A stretch of 61,323 nt of DNA from Theionarchaea archaeon (GCA_018992685.1 JACVGT010000037.1:1-61323); one strand, 5' to 3'. Positions 1-8,704 are shown, counted from the first letter of the stretch. Translations and numbers: made by a program. The notes: a model not told the origin generated them from the letters alone.

Positions 1-294
1 TAGAAAAGCTTTCAACTTGCACTTTCTGCCGTGCATTGTACTCTTCCCATATCGTTCCTGCCAGTCCCTCAACAACGGTATAAGATCATCATACGTGATC
101 TCTGAGAAAGGCTTCTTTATCTTCAGAACAACCTGGTTCAAAAGATCAAGGTAGGAACGGAGCGTGTTCTCTGGCTTCCTAGTGCTGGCGTACCTCTCAT
201 CAACAAACCTGTCAAACACTGCTCTCTGCTCTTCTGTCCACCCATATTTCTCATAACTACTATCAACCCGTCTTTGAAATTCATCCTGTCTCAT
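1..294 (-). CDS. Tyrosine recombinase/integrase, N-terminal part (runs off the window)
   Basis: This frame starts at an ATG (base 294) and stays open to the window edge, giving 98 residues of an incomplete protein. The segment reads as the SAM-like core-binding domain of Xer/phage-type tyrosine recombinases: a helix containing ERYASTRKPENTLRSYLDLL, then a region with FSEITYDDLIPLL. In this family that layout precedes the catalytic domain with its R-H-R-Y residues, which would lie outside the window. The start codon sits about 55 bases from a tRNA 3'-end-like repeat, the usual place of an integrase next to its attachment site. Identification rests on the N-terminal domain only, so the class (chromosomal Xer or element integrase) is inferred from context. 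Confidence 0.6.
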   Translation of the reverse strand, partial: MRQDEFQRRVDSSYEKYGWTEEQRAVFDRFVDERYASTRKPENTLRSYLDLLNQVVLKIKKPFSEITYDDLIPLLRDWQERYGKSTMHGRKCKLKAFL

Positions 295-593
295 ATCCCC
301 TCTACAACCCTCTCCTTCATAAGGGGTTAGGTTGGGAATTCGACAAAAGTGTCTGGCGCCGGCATAAGGAATCGGATGAAATATTCAAGTACTATTTCTT
401 TTTGAAAAAGGAGATCTTTTTCAATACACTGTATGCAAGAGTAGCACAAATGTTTCGCTCTGGGGAAAGTTTCTTGATTTGGCATTTGATTTGCATATCT
501 CCTTGCTATGATTGACAAGAATATGCGTCCAGTAAGACTCTAGAAATTTGGCAGCATAGTGATTTTTAGGAAGCAGATTATCATCTTAAGGCT
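295..593. other. Gap with the integrase leader and an att-like relic
   Basis: No convincing gene is present. The left third holds the leader of the recombinase gene, with a purine-rich AGAGGGGAT stretch before its start codon, and the tRNA-3'-like repeat described separately. The rest is AT-rich and has no recognisable signal. Confidence 0.5.
301..380 (-). repeat. att-like relic of a tRNA-Ser 3' end plus flank (copy A)
   Basis: Bases 349-362 match bases 2218-2231 exactly (14 nt, gtgtctggcgccgg), which is the 3' end of the intact tRNA-Ser including its encoded CCA. On the minus strand copy A continues with a T-loop-like TCCGATTCC before CCGGCGCCA, so it resembles the T-arm and acceptor 3' strand of a tRNA. 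Similarity continues on the other side, with CTTAT..AGGAGAGGGT shared downstream of both copies and about 70 percent identity by eye over 60 bases. A tRNA 3' fragment beside a tyrosine recombinase is the classic signature of an attachment site. The copies have diverged, so recent mobility is unlikely. Confidence 0.5.
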
Positions 594-1811
594 CTAGTCC
601 TCTTTTCTTGATATCATTATGCTTAAGCAATCATCTAGACTCTCAAACACCTCAGAATACTGGGTAATCCAGGGACTCAGTCTTCTACACCCACCTCTGA
701 AAACTACATATACTTTTTTGCCATTCAGGTAAGCGTATAGCATTTCGGATTGACAGCCGGCTGAAACTCTTGGATCCCCTTCCTCATCTTCCTTGATATA
801 TATAATCACAAGATCAGACTGATCTATCAACAGATAGTCCCTTGAAATGATCTGCGAATCAGTAGTTTCCATAACACTCCTTAGGTCTCTACCGAGTAGT
901 TCAGTTCCTGAAATGTTAAACTTCACCAAGTCTAGCGGAGTCCATTCATCTCTGTATAAACACCATTTCCTATTGCTTTTCTCCTCTTTCAGTGATGCTA
1001 TTGAACTGTTCGCTTTTTCGACTATCTCTTTCTCATTATCATAATAGACTTTTATTAAGTTGCGATCAGTTATACTAAAGGGATCAAAAGCTGTAAAATG
1101 TTCTTTAACTTTATTCTTGAAAGCTTCTATTTCTTTGTTTTCTTGACTCGACATACCAGTAATAGGAAAACTGAGATAGACTTTCTCCGAAGAAGGCCCG
1201 CAAAAGAGATCTACAAATAATTCGGCACCTTGAGATTTTGGCAAAATAAATGACTTTATTCCCAGAGAATCAGCGATAAACTTGGAAATTAATATCTCAT
1301 TTTCTCTCCATGAATACAATTCCCAGAATTCATAGAAATAAGTTCCTCTCTCTTCAAGCGCCTTCTTTATTTTAATTATATCATCTATTAAAGTGATGAC
1401 TATATCAGGTCCGAATTTTCCAACTATATTTCTATCAATGGCAGGGACTAGACCATGATGCCAGCGAAAAACGCAGTGGGTGTTTATTGCGTAAATTTCT
1501 TTCTCGCTTTCCTCCTCTAGATCTTCTTGCTCTTTCTTGCCCTGTTCCTTTTCTTTTACTTTTGCTATGAGTTCATCCCAAGATATCCTATGAAGAAGAT
1601 CAAGTAGTGGCTTTGGCAAGTTCAATATCGATCTCTCATTAATTTCGCGATTCGCATCATTGATCATGATATTATAGTTACCTATCATCTTCTTCCCAAT
1701 CGTATCAAAACTGAAACTCATATTCTCTTTTTCAAACAAGGGTCTTGCCTTTTCAAGATACTCACTCTTATTGAGTCCGCTCTGGCCTGTCAGCAGTATC
1801 TTTTTCAGCAT
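594..1811 (-). CDS. P-loop-like / nucleoside 2-deoxyribosyltransferase-like fusion protein
   Basis: A 405-residue protein with two recognisable parts. The N-terminus (residues 4-14) has a beta strand followed by GQSGLNKS, a Walker-A-like loop in which the Gly before Lys is Asn. The C-terminal part starts near residue 209 with YLSFPITG, continues with DLVIIYI near 333, and has GCQSEMLYA near 352 followed by a KKVYVVF strand. That order matches the nucleoside 2-deoxyribosyltransferase-like fold, with the Glu in the expected catalytic place. The middle is unassigned. Base composition is clearly more AT-rich than the neighbours, and the gene lies alone between the two att-like repeats, so it was probably acquired. 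A nucleotide-processing or defence role is an inference. Confidence 0.5.
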   Translation of the reverse strand: MLKKILLTGQSGLNKSEYLEKARPLFEKENMSFSFDTIGKKMIGNYNIMINDANREINERSILNLPKPLLDLLHRISWDELIAKVKEKEQGKKEQEDLEEESEKEIYAINTHCVFRWHHGLVPAIDRNIVGKFGPDIVITLIDDIIKIKKALEERGTYFYEFWELYSWRENEILISKFIADSLGIKSFILPKSQGAELFVDLFCGPSSEKVYLSFPITGMSSQENKEIEAFKNKVKEHFTAFDPFSITDRNLIKVYYDNEKEIVEKANSSIASLKEEKSNRKWCLYRDEWTPLDLVKFNISGTELLGRDLRSVMETTDSQIISRDYLLIDQSDLVIIYIKEDEEGDPRVSAGCQSEMLYAYLNGKKVYVVFRGGCRRLSPWITQYSEVFESLDDCLSIMISRKED

Positions 1812-2222
1812 TTTATGACCTCATCGAATACGTGCTGTTTCTCCTATTCTTGTTCACACTTCAGGGCAGACTTGCAGAGTCATGAACTGACCCAGTCTTG
1901 CATCTGCCTTTTCTCACTTTAATTCTCTCCTAACGAGCTCATATAAGCTATAAGTAGATTCGCTTATAAGGCTTTCGTTTTAAAAGATTTCAGAAGGAGA
2001 ATAGAGATGAAATGATTATCAATTGTCACAACCGCCGTTATTATTATAATCACAATGTCTTTCCTTTACAGGAAGACTTATTTTTCAGTTCTCCCTTTCT
2101 ACTATCTTCTTTCCTTTTATGTCAATAACTATGTTCATTGTACCTCACTGATCATTCTCTCTCCGATCTTGCACCCACCCTCTCCTCTATAAGTGGTTTG
2201 AATCAGATTTGGACATGGTGTC
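1812..2222. other. AT-rich intergenic region
   Basis: No gene is seen. Bases 1940-1971 contain two ATATAAG/CTTATAAG boxes in either orientation that could be TATA elements for the gene at 594-1811, about 130 bases upstream of its start. The right end (2169-2222) is the flank shared with the other att-like copy. Confidence 0.4.
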
Positions 2223-2240
2223 TGGCGCCGGGGTAGGGAT
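2169..2240 (-). repeat. tRNA-Ser 3' end and flank duplicated at copy A (copy B)
   Basis: This is the intact partner of the relic at 301-380. It includes the 3' end of tRNA-Ser with CCA and about 50 bases downstream. The exact shared core is 2218-2231. The downstream flank shares the CTTAT..AGGAGAGGGT pattern with copy A, where it lies just before the recombinase start codon. Confidence 0.5.
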
Positions 2241-2312
2241 TTGAACCCTAGTTGTGCTGAGCACAACCAGATCTCGAGTCTGGCGCGTTTGCCCTAGCTC
2301 CGCCACCCCGGC
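2223..2312 (-). tRNA. tRNA-Ser(CGA)
   Basis: The minus strand folds as a class II tRNA. The acceptor GCCGGGG pairs with CCCCGGC, the discriminator is G, and CCA is encoded (2223-2225). The anticodon arm is CCAGA-CTCGAGA-TCTGG, which puts CGA in the anticodon. The long variable arm is TTGTG-CTCAG-CACAA, and the T-arm contains GGTTCAAATCCC. The long variable arm and anticodon identify a serine tRNA reading UCG. Its 3' end is duplicated at copy A, making it the probable integration target. Confidence 0.95.
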
Positions 2313-2318
2313 CTTGAT

Positions 2319-3626
2319 CTACTTCGTTGAAGTCGTAATATTGATGTCCTTTACCAGCACGTACGGGGAAAACACAGGGTAGTCACATTCCCACCAGTGG
2401 ATTTGCTCCTGATCTCTGGATAACCCATCAACGTTCTCCAGCAACCGCAGCATATTGTCGCTGATCCTTATATTTCTTACGGCACCCGTGATGGCCCCAT
2501 CCTCAATCTTCAATATCGCGTCTCTGGGTATCGTCGAGAAATCACCCGTCATAAAGTTCTGAAACCTCGTGTACCACGTGTTAGTCACCAGCAGTCCTTT
2601 CTTGACCTCACTTACCAGATCATCGGTAGATTTCCCGCCACCTGCAATCACGACATTCTGCGGCTCCGGCGCATCCAGTCCCGCGTTTGCCGTAGTCTCT
2701 GTGCCAAACTTCTTGGCAGTGGACGTATTATGCAGGAAATTCTCCAGAACACCCTCCTTAATGATGGGCGTCCTTTTTGTAGGGACACCTTCCTTATCAA
2801 ACTTGGTTGAAAAAATCCCATTCTCCATCATGCCATCGTTCACCATGGTGAACTTCTCTGATGCCACCTTCTTTCCGATCTTTCCATAGAAGAATGATAT
2901 GCCAGAATCCACGAAAAAGGCTGACACTGAATACAATCCACCAGACATCAATGTGGCGAAACACAATGGCGTAAACAAGAGATCATAGTGCCCTTCCTCA
3001 CCCTTTACCGGGTTATGCGATTTCTTTGCCAGATCTGATGCATCTTCAGCAGCTTTTACCCCATTGAAGTCTTTCAGTGTGGCTGAGCAGCTTACACCAT
3101 GACCCGAACTGTCCTTCTCAGATGCACGACATGAAATCTCAATATACGCCCTCTCATCACTCCCTTCCGTGAACGTTGATGCAAAGTCAACCTCCTGATA
3201 GCGCGTGTACAGTACGCCTGCAATCCTCTCTGCTTCACATGCCTCAATGGCCTCATGCGTCAGTCCCACAGCATCTGCCTGTGCAATACTCATGTCGCAT
3301 CTGCGTTTCCTGTACTCAAAAGGACCATGTGCAATCCCGTGGTAATCCTTGCTCTCCTGCATCTTATCCAAAAGCTTAACGGCCCTTTTCATGTCTTCTT
3401 CAATCTTTTCCAGGTTCTGCAGGGTGAACTTCGTATTTCTGTTCCCCTTGGCCACGAAAATATCTGCATTCACCGTGTTAAACTCCTTGGCTACAGTAAT
3501 CTCGTTCCGCGAAAACCGCACCTGCTGACTCTTCTCATTGATAATCTGGCAGACTGCCTCATCCACGCCCATGGATGACGCTTCCTTCACCAGCCGAGAA
3601 GCACTCAACTCAACCACGGACACCAC
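2319..3626 (-). CDS. TldE/PmbA-family subunit of a TldD/TldE protease
   Basis: A 435-residue PmbA/TldE-family protein. In known systems TldE is the partner that lacks the zinc-binding HExxxH and forms a barrel with TldD to degrade unfolded peptides or mature modified peptides. The sequence has the family's N-terminal alpha/beta region (ASSMGVDEAVCQII), the central segment with HNPVKGEEGHYDLLFTP, and the late GDFSTIPRDAILKIEDG region, with no HExxxH. It begins at a GTG inside the 3' end of the upstream tldD-like gene (17-base overlap), so the two are co-transcribed and probably translationally coupled. A nearby second GTG (3623) is an alternative start. The stop lies 7 bases from tRNA-Ser. Confidence 0.9.
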   Translation of the reverse strand: MVSVVELSASRLVKEASSMGVDEAVCQIINEKSQQVRFSRNEITVAKEFNTVNADIFVAKGNRNTKFTLQNLEKIEEDMKRAVKLLDKMQESKDYHGIAHGPFEYRKRRCDMSIAQADAVGLTHEAIEACEAERIAGVLYTRYQEVDFASTFTEGSDERAYIEISCRASEKDSSGHGVSCSATLKDFNGVKAAEDASDLAKKSHNPVKGEEGHYDLLFTPLCFATLMSGGLYSVSAFFVDSGISFFYGKIGKKVASEKFTMVNDGMMENGIFSTKFDKEGVPTKRTPIIKEGVLENFLHNTSTAKKFGTETTANAGLDAPEPQNVVIAGGGKSTDDLVSEVKKGLLVTNTWYTRFQNFMTGDFSTIPRDAILKIEDGAITGAVRNIRISDNMLRLLENVDGLSRDQEQIHWWECDYPVFSPYVLVKDINITTSTK

Positions 3627-5016
3627 CCAACCTGATGTCTTTCAGTCGCATATACGGCCCGCCCATACTGGTGGGAGCACCCTGGACAGGATCCCCTTTC
3701 CCGCAGGTACCTGCATACAGAACGATTTCATCTGCCACAGCATCCACTGATGAATAGAATCCCGTTGTCGTGACTTCCAGGATGGGTCGCACCACGGGAG
3801 GCCCAATTTCACCATTCTCAATCAAATACGCTTCTCTTCCAATGTAACGCTGGTTGAACCTGGTATCATCAATATTCCACTCAGTAAATGATTTCATCAA
3901 GACACCTTTCTTTGTTTCTTCAATCAATTCATCTTGTGTGTAATCCCCAGCGCAGAAATACGTGTTAGCCATCCTGACAATAGGTTCTCTATCAAAGGCC
4001 ATGGCACGGGCAGCACCATTACTTCCACCGTTGAGGGCATATCCTGTTTCCCTGTTGGAGAGAAATTCATTAATCTTTCCTTCCTTGATCAGCATACGTT
4101 TTCTCGCCTTGATCCCTTCGTCATCGTACAGGTAGTACCCATAACTGCCTTCAATGGTAGGATCTTCTGCAATGTTCACGAGTTCGCTGCCGATGGTAGT
4201 ACCAATCATCGTCGGATTGACAAAAGACTCCCCTGCCTGCGCTGCCTCCCGTCCCAGGATACGGTCTGCTTCCAGGGGATGGCCACATGACTCGTGAGCA
4301 GTGATCCCTGCAACTTCAGGGCCCACAATGATGCTTACTGGTTCAGACGGTGCCTTAACTCCTTCTTTGAGAATCCGGTACAGGACCCTGACCTCTTCCG
4401 GCAGTCTTTCAAAGAGGTTGAGCCCCTGAAATGTTTCCCAACCCCCTATGCCTCCGTACTGAAGCTGACATTGTTCACTGTTATTACTCTCAATCACGGT
4501 AAGGATGGCCAGCAACCCAATGCGGGGAATGCGGGACCTGATCTCTGCCCCTTCCGTGTTGATGTAGTACTTGGTACGGTCCTCATCTGTGTACTGGTAT
4601 AGCTGGAATACTAATCCTTTTTCCTGCTGCAGGTGGTTATTCAAGTCTAAAAGCTCCTGAGATCTGTCAATATCTTCCAGATTTTTCTTTTGAGGAATTT
4701 CGTAGGAAGCAGTATGCATTTTTTCATCTGATAGTCCAATTTTCTCCTTGTTTCGTGCTGCTGACGCTCGGGCCAGCTTCTGTGCCTTTTCTACCACATG
4801 GTTGATGCTCTCTTTGTCCAGAGTGTTTGTGGATGCAAATCCCAGCCCTCCGTCTATGATCACTCTCACTGAAAGTCCGTGTTGACTGGCTAACTGGTAA
4901 ATATCCAGGTTACCATTCTTGACCACTGCCTGCAGTCCGCGCAGTTCTTCCATTCTGGCTTCCGCATAGTCTGCTTTTGACTGCTGCAGTGCATAGTGAG
5001 CTAAATTTTCGTCCAT
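3610..5016 (-). CDS. TldD-family metalloprotease subunit
   Basis: A 468-residue TldD homologue, the catalytic zinc metallopeptidase of the TldD/TldE heterodimer. The HExxxH signature is seen as HESCGH at residues 241-246, followed by PLEADRILGREAAQ, which is typical of the family. Length fits the usual 450-480. It is the first gene of a two-gene unit with the overlapping tldE-like gene. A TATA-like GGTTTATAAG (plus-strand 5040-5049) lies about 27 bases before the ATG, so the mRNA is probably leaderless. A second, distinct TldD/TldE pair occurs at 22.7-25.5 kb, so the two complexes may act on different substrates (inference). Confidence 0.93.
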   Translation of the reverse strand: MDENLAHYALQQSKADYAEARMEELRGLQAVVKNGNLDIYQLASQHGLSVRVIIDGGLGFASTNTLDKESINHVVEKAQKLARASAARNKEKIGLSDEKMHTASYEIPQKKNLEDIDRSQELLDLNNHLQQEKGLVFQLYQYTDEDRTKYYINTEGAEIRSRIPRIGLLAILTVIESNNSEQCQLQYGGIGGWETFQGLNLFERLPEEVRVLYRILKEGVKAPSEPVSIIVGPEVAGITAHESCGHPLEADRILGREAAQAGESFVNPTMIGTTIGSELVNIAEDPTIEGSYGYYLYDDEGIKARKRMLIKEGKINEFLSNRETGYALNGGSNGAARAMAFDREPIVRMANTYFCAGDYTQDELIEETKKGVLMKSFTEWNIDDTRFNQRYIGREAYLIENGEIGPPVVRPILEVTTTGFYSSVDAVADEIVLYAGTCGKGDPVQGAPTSMGGPYMRLKDIRLGGVRG

Positions 5017-5190
5017 CAGATATGGAGTCTACGTGAGACTTATAAACCTTGCCGTTACGGAAAGTCTGTAATATCACCAGCCACAGATAATATATTCTCA
5101 CCGCAAAGTGTCTCACCCTGTCGGTTGGGCGGAATAGGGGCTGGCTGTCGGAGGCTCCGGATCATCTGCAACCTGAGAGGAACAGGAAAA

Positions 5191-6183
5191 ATGAGGGAAA
5201 ACCTCTATAAAGACTGCGGCAATTACCACGCGATGTTCGACAAAAATGTGTTGTCCACCCTGCTGGTGTTCTCAGGCATTCTGCTGGTAGGTTATGTACT
5301 GCGCCCGCTAATTCCAGGGCTCTGTCTGGCTCTGGTTCTCATCTATGTGACAACTCCCATGACCAATTTCCTCCAGAAATATGTGAAGAAAAGAGTCATT
5401 GCCACCAGTCTGGCGTTTGTAGTCATTGTCATATGCTTTGGATTCTTGTCTTTTCTGCTGGTCGGTGAAATAGTACGAGAAGCTTCCCAGCTTCCAGCAT
5501 ACCTGCAAGATCAGGAGCTGCTTCAGGATTTGGACATATTTGGAAAAATCAGTGGAAGTGACATTGTCAAGAATCTTCTGACTGAGAATGGACTGAAACT
5601 GGTGGTGGGAATTGCTTCCCAGGTGGGAAACCTGCTGATTCAGGTGTTTTTCGGCGTGTTGATCTCCTTCGCTGTGGTATGGCAGCAGGTGAAGATACCG
5701 GTTCATGATGAGAAGGTGAAGGAAGTACTGGCCATTATTGACAGGGGACTTCACAGTGTGATTTCCAGTCTCTTCTCCACAGCCATTGTTACAGGGTTAA
5801 TCAGTGTCCCCATCTACATTGGGTTTGGGCTTCCGTACCCATTGATGCTGGCACTTCTCACGGGATTTCTGACATTGTTGCCCGTGATCGGAGCGTGGTT
5901 ACTGTATCTGCCTGTCACAGGGTACCTGTTCTTTGAGGATGGAATTACCCGGAGTGTGTTGTTCCTGGCAGTGTGCGCAGTGTTCATCAGTACAGTACCT
6001 GATATCCTCGTGAGACCCATAACGGGGAAGACCAAAGAAGTGGGAGCCATTCCCTTGCTGGTGGGATTTATCTGTGGGATGCTGGTATTCGGGGTTTCTG
6101 GCATCGTCCTGGGACCGGTGATCATCATTTCAGCTATCGCCTTCTGGAAAGTGTACTATGTTCAGGATTCTCACGCGGAGTAG
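5191..6183 (+). CDS. AI-2E/UPF0118-family membrane permease
   Basis: About 330 residues with seven or eight hydrophobic segments in the AI-2E (PF01594) pattern: two N-terminal helices (LVFSGILLVGYVLRPLIPG, then a second), a soluble stretch with SQLPAYLQDQELLQDL, and a C-terminal hydrophobic half with GLPYPLMLALLTGFLTLLPVIGAWL and a GIVLGPVIII end. Family members export small molecules or act as ion antiporters; the substrate here is unknown. The start is uncertain. ATG 5191 follows a purine-rich GAGAGGAACAGG, but ATG 5233 gives the more usual family N-terminus. It is transcribed divergently from tldD and in the same direction as ku, about 100 bases upstream of it. Confidence 0.85.
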   Translation: MRENLYKDCGNYHAMFDKNVLSTLLVFSGILLVGYVLRPLIPGLCLALVLIYVTTPMTNFLQKYVKKRVIATSLAFVVIVICFGFLSFLLVGEIVREASQLPAYLQDQELLQDLDIFGKISGSDIVKNLLTENGLKLVVGIASQVGNLLIQVFFGVLISFAVVWQQVKIPVHDEKVKEVLAIIDRGLHSVISSLFSTAIVTGLISVPIYIGFGLPYPLMLALLTGFLTLLPVIGAWLLYLPVTGYLFFEDGITRSVLFLAVCAVFISTVPDILVRPITGKTKEVGAIPLLVGFICGMLVFGVSGIVLGPVIIISAIAFWKVYYVQDSHAE

Positions 6184-6289
6184 TCTCTGCAGATCAGGAT
6201 TTGCCCAATTCATCCCCTGAGTGGAGTGCGCCACTTTGTTACCAGGGAATTTCGCAATCCTTAAGAGTGTGGAACTCCACGTACCACTC

Positions 6290-7048
6290 ATGCGTTCAAT
6301 CTGGAAAGGAACTATCGCATTTGGGTTGGTGAATATCCCGGTGAACCTCCACACAGCCACTAGGGATGATTCAGTGAGGTTCCACAATGTGTGTCCCACA
6401 CACCATGTGCCTCTCCAATACAAGAAATGGTGTCCAGAAGGACACGAAGAAATAGACTACAAAGATATGGAAAAAGGATATGAAGTCGGCAAGAACTATG
6501 TGATCATTGACCAGAAAGAATTAGATGCATTAGAACTTGAGAGTACGCATACGATTGACATTGAGAAGTTCGTGGACTCCTCTGACATCCCTATACTGGC
6601 ATACGACTCGTTCTACTTTCTGAGTCCTGGCAGGGGTGGAGAAAAAGCATATGCACTCCTCCACGAGGTCTTGACCCTGACAGGAAGAGTGGGTATAGGA
6701 AAAGTCGTCTTGCGCAGCAAAGAATATTTAGTGGCTCTCAAGAACTATCAAAAAGGTATTATTCTTGTTACTTTGCGGTATTCTGATGAAATTGTCAACA
6801 TTGATGAAGCTCTGCCTGATAATATGCCTGGAATTTCTGAGAAGGAGTTGGATCTGGCCAGAACTCTCATTGAAAAGATGGAGGGTGACTTGAACCTCTC
6901 GCAGTACCAGGATCGCTATCGAGAGAAAGTTGAAGAATTAGTACAGAAGAAGCTCAGAGGAGAAGCAATCATAGCAGAAGAAGTCAAAGAAACTGAAAAA
7001 ACCAAGGACATCCTGGCTGCTCTCGAGAAAAGTATTGAAGCCAGGTGA
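6290..7048 (+). CDS. ku: Ku DNA end-binding protein (prokaryotic NHEJ)
   Basis: A 252-residue Ku homologue with the core beta-barrel only, as in prokaryotic Ku homodimers. The characteristic start MRSIWKGTIAFGLVNIPV is present, followed by HNVCPTHHVPLQYKKWCPE (the two-cysteine segment of the family) and the central KNYVIIDQKELDAL. The C-terminus is a charged helical tail after YREKVEELVQKKLRGE. Ku binds broken DNA ends and recruits the ligase. The stop overlaps the ligase start in a GTGA (7045-7048), so the two are coupled. An in-frame upstream extension exists, but the family start is at 6290. Ku is common in bacteria and patchy in archaea. Confidence 0.96.
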   Translation: MRSIWKGTIAFGLVNIPVNLHTATRDDSVRFHNVCPTHHVPLQYKKWCPEGHEEIDYKDMEKGYEVGKNYVIIDQKELDALELESTHTIDIEKFVDSSDIPILAYDSFYFLSPGRGGEKAYALLHEVLTLTGRVGIGKVVLRSKEYLVALKNYQKGIILVTLRYSDEIVNIDEALPDNMPGISEKELDLARTLIEKMEGDLNLSQYQDRYREKVEELVQKKLRGEAIIAEEVKETEKTKDILAALEKSIEAR

Positions 7049-7977
7049 CAGGATTGCAGACCAAGTACCAGCCAATGCTAGCCAGGTCCTCAGGTCCCTT
7101 CACAGACAAGGACTGGATATTCGAGGTCAAGTGGGACGGCACACGAGCAGTATCATACATCAACCAAAAATCCACCTTTATTAACAGAAGAGGAGTCAAT
7201 ATCACGGATCGATATCCCGAGCTGCAGATCGAAGAGAATGTCACCGCCCCATGTGTCCTGGATGGGGAAATCGTCGTTCTCGTGGAGGGAAAACCGTCGT
7301 TCCCTGATTTGCAGCGGAGAGAGCACATCGAGGACCCCTTCAAGATTCAGATACTCTCCACGCAGTTACCTGCCGTCTACATCGTGTTTGACATTCTACG
7401 CTGTGACAGTAGAGACCTCACACAGACACCGTTACTGACCCGCAAGAGAATATTACAGCAGACAGTTTCGGAGTCTGAAAGGGTGCTTATCTGCCCATAT
7501 GTACAGGAAAAGGGAGAAGACTATTTTAAAGCTGTCACAGACTCTGGGTTTGAGGGTATCATGGCCAAGAAGAAAGATTCATTCTACTACCCCGGGAAAA
7601 GATCTGGTTCCTGGCTGAAGATCAAGAAGACACTGACTGCAGACTGTGTGATTGGCGGATTTACTCAGGGAGAAGGTGTGAGAGAACCCACGTTTGGCGC
7701 CCTGGTACTGGGTGTGGGCTGCCCACTCGAGCTTGTTGGGAAGGTGGGTTCAGGGTTTACTGACGATGATTTGATCCACATCTCAGCCCTGCTGACCCAG
7801 ATAGAGACTGATGAAAACCCCTTTTCTACTCCCGTACCGTATGATACCATACACTTTGTCAGACCGGAATACGTCTGTGAGGTGAAATACCAGCAGATGA
7901 CTCATGACAAAAAGCTAAGAGCTCCCGTTTTTCTGAGAATGAGGTATGATAAGACCCCTGCAGAATGTATTCAATGA
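7045..7977 (+). CDS. LigD-type ATP-dependent DNA ligase (ligase module only)
   Basis: A 310-residue ATP-dependent DNA ligase of the LigD/NHEJ type. Motif I is EVKWDGTR with the adenylated lysine at residue 29. Later nucleotidyltransferase motifs are visible: VLDGEIVVL (motif III), FEGIMAKK (motif IV) and SWLKIKK (motif V). An OB-fold domain follows, with VIGGFTQGEGVREPTFGALVLG. The polymerase and phosphoesterase modules of multidomain LigD are absent, and no separate genes for them are seen in the window. The GTG start overlaps the ku stop. With Ku it forms a minimal two-component end-joining operon; separate Pol and PE genes may lie elsewhere, as in Methanocella. Confidence 0.95.
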   Translation: MTGLQTKYQPMLARSSGPFTDKDWIFEVKWDGTRAVSYINQKSTFINRRGVNITDRYPELQIEENVTAPCVLDGEIVVLVEGKPSFPDLQRREHIEDPFKIQILSTQLPAVYIVFDILRCDSRDLTQTPLLTRKRILQQTVSESERVLICPYVQEKGEDYFKAVTDSGFEGIMAKKKDSFYYPGKRSGSWLKIKKTLTADCVIGGFTQGEGVREPTFGALVLGVGCPLELVGKVGSGFTDDDLIHISALLTQIETDENPFSTPVPYDTIHFVRPEYVCEVKYQQMTHDKKLRAPVFLRMRYDKTPAECIQ

Positions 7978-8130
7978 CACCCCCTGTGTGTTCTACCGAA
8001 GATTTGCTGAAATAAAGTGTGCAAGAATATATATAGAATACGTCACCATCATCAACGAGGTGGAAGTCTGTCCATCCCGGTGAAGGAGACAGTGGACGGA
8101 CTGAATTGGTCGAAAAGGGAGATGGTACAA

Positions 8131-8598
8131 ATGAGAGAAATTCCTTATGATGAGGTGGGAGAGAACAGTGCGTACATGCTCACCATGGTATGCAGGAAAT
8201 GCGGGCAGGAAATCAGCAGAACAAGAGTTTTTCATGATCCTGAATCTGTGATAAATCTGTACGAAGAGGCACAGAACGATCGCATGGTAAACTGGTGTGG
8301 TCCATGTGGATCCATGGGAGATATCCACGTCTGGGAAATGAATGAAGGAGAGAATGAGACCTTCTATCTTCTGAATGTTCACACGCAGCAACCTGAGATT
8401 GATCACTGGTGTTTTAGAAAATGTGGAAAGATTTCTGTTACCTGTGTTACATTGGATAGTGAAGAGGGAAAACTGTCTTTTCTGCTCTGTAGAAGCTCTT
8501 CTTGCCCCAACTGTGAAAGGGAAGTGGACTTGGGTCCTGGCAAGACCAAGGAGGGCATTACAGGTCAGTATATTGTGAGGATTCTGAGCCCTGTTTGA
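8131..8598 (+). CDS. Cysteine-rich probable zinc-binding protein, function unknown
   Basis: About 155 residues, not recognised as a named family. Four cysteine pairs are seen in order: CRKCG, CGPCG, a C..KCGK segment and CPNCE, a spacing that suggests two zinc-ribbon-like knuckles. A TATA-like ATATATATAG (about 8029-8038) puts the transcript start near 8060, which excludes longer frames upstream. ATG 8131 follows GGGAGATGG, and ATG 8122 is an alternative. The gene sits between the NHEJ operon and the translation genes with no overlap. A nucleic-acid-binding role is possible but is only inferred from the zinc ligands. Confidence 0.6.
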   Translation: MREIPYDEVGENSAYMLTMVCRKCGQEISRTRVFHDPESVINLYEEAQNDRMVNWCGPCGSMGDIHVWEMNEGENETFYLLNVHTQQPEIDHWCFRKCGKISVTCVTLDSEEGKLSFLLCRSSSCPNCEREVDLGPGKTKEGITGQYIVRILSPV

Positions 8599-8704
8599 TC
8601 TGGTGGAGGTCATGGTGACGGGACCTGAAGTGTTCTTATGCACATTTTGGGTTTTGCCGCTTGGGCAACCAAATGTTTATAAAAGGGAAAGAAATATGCA
8701 ACCC

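Noticed and set aside
327-518. 63-codon minus-strand frame overlapping the att-like relic
   Set aside because: It has a faint resemblance to a HEPN helix but runs through the tRNA-like repeat, has no ribosome binding site or promoter, and ends in unprotein-like sequence.
6290-7977. Complete LigD with polymerase module
   Set aside because: The ligase gene begins directly at the nucleotidyltransferase domain and ends after the OB fold; no AEP or phosphoesterase motif was found in adjacent frames.
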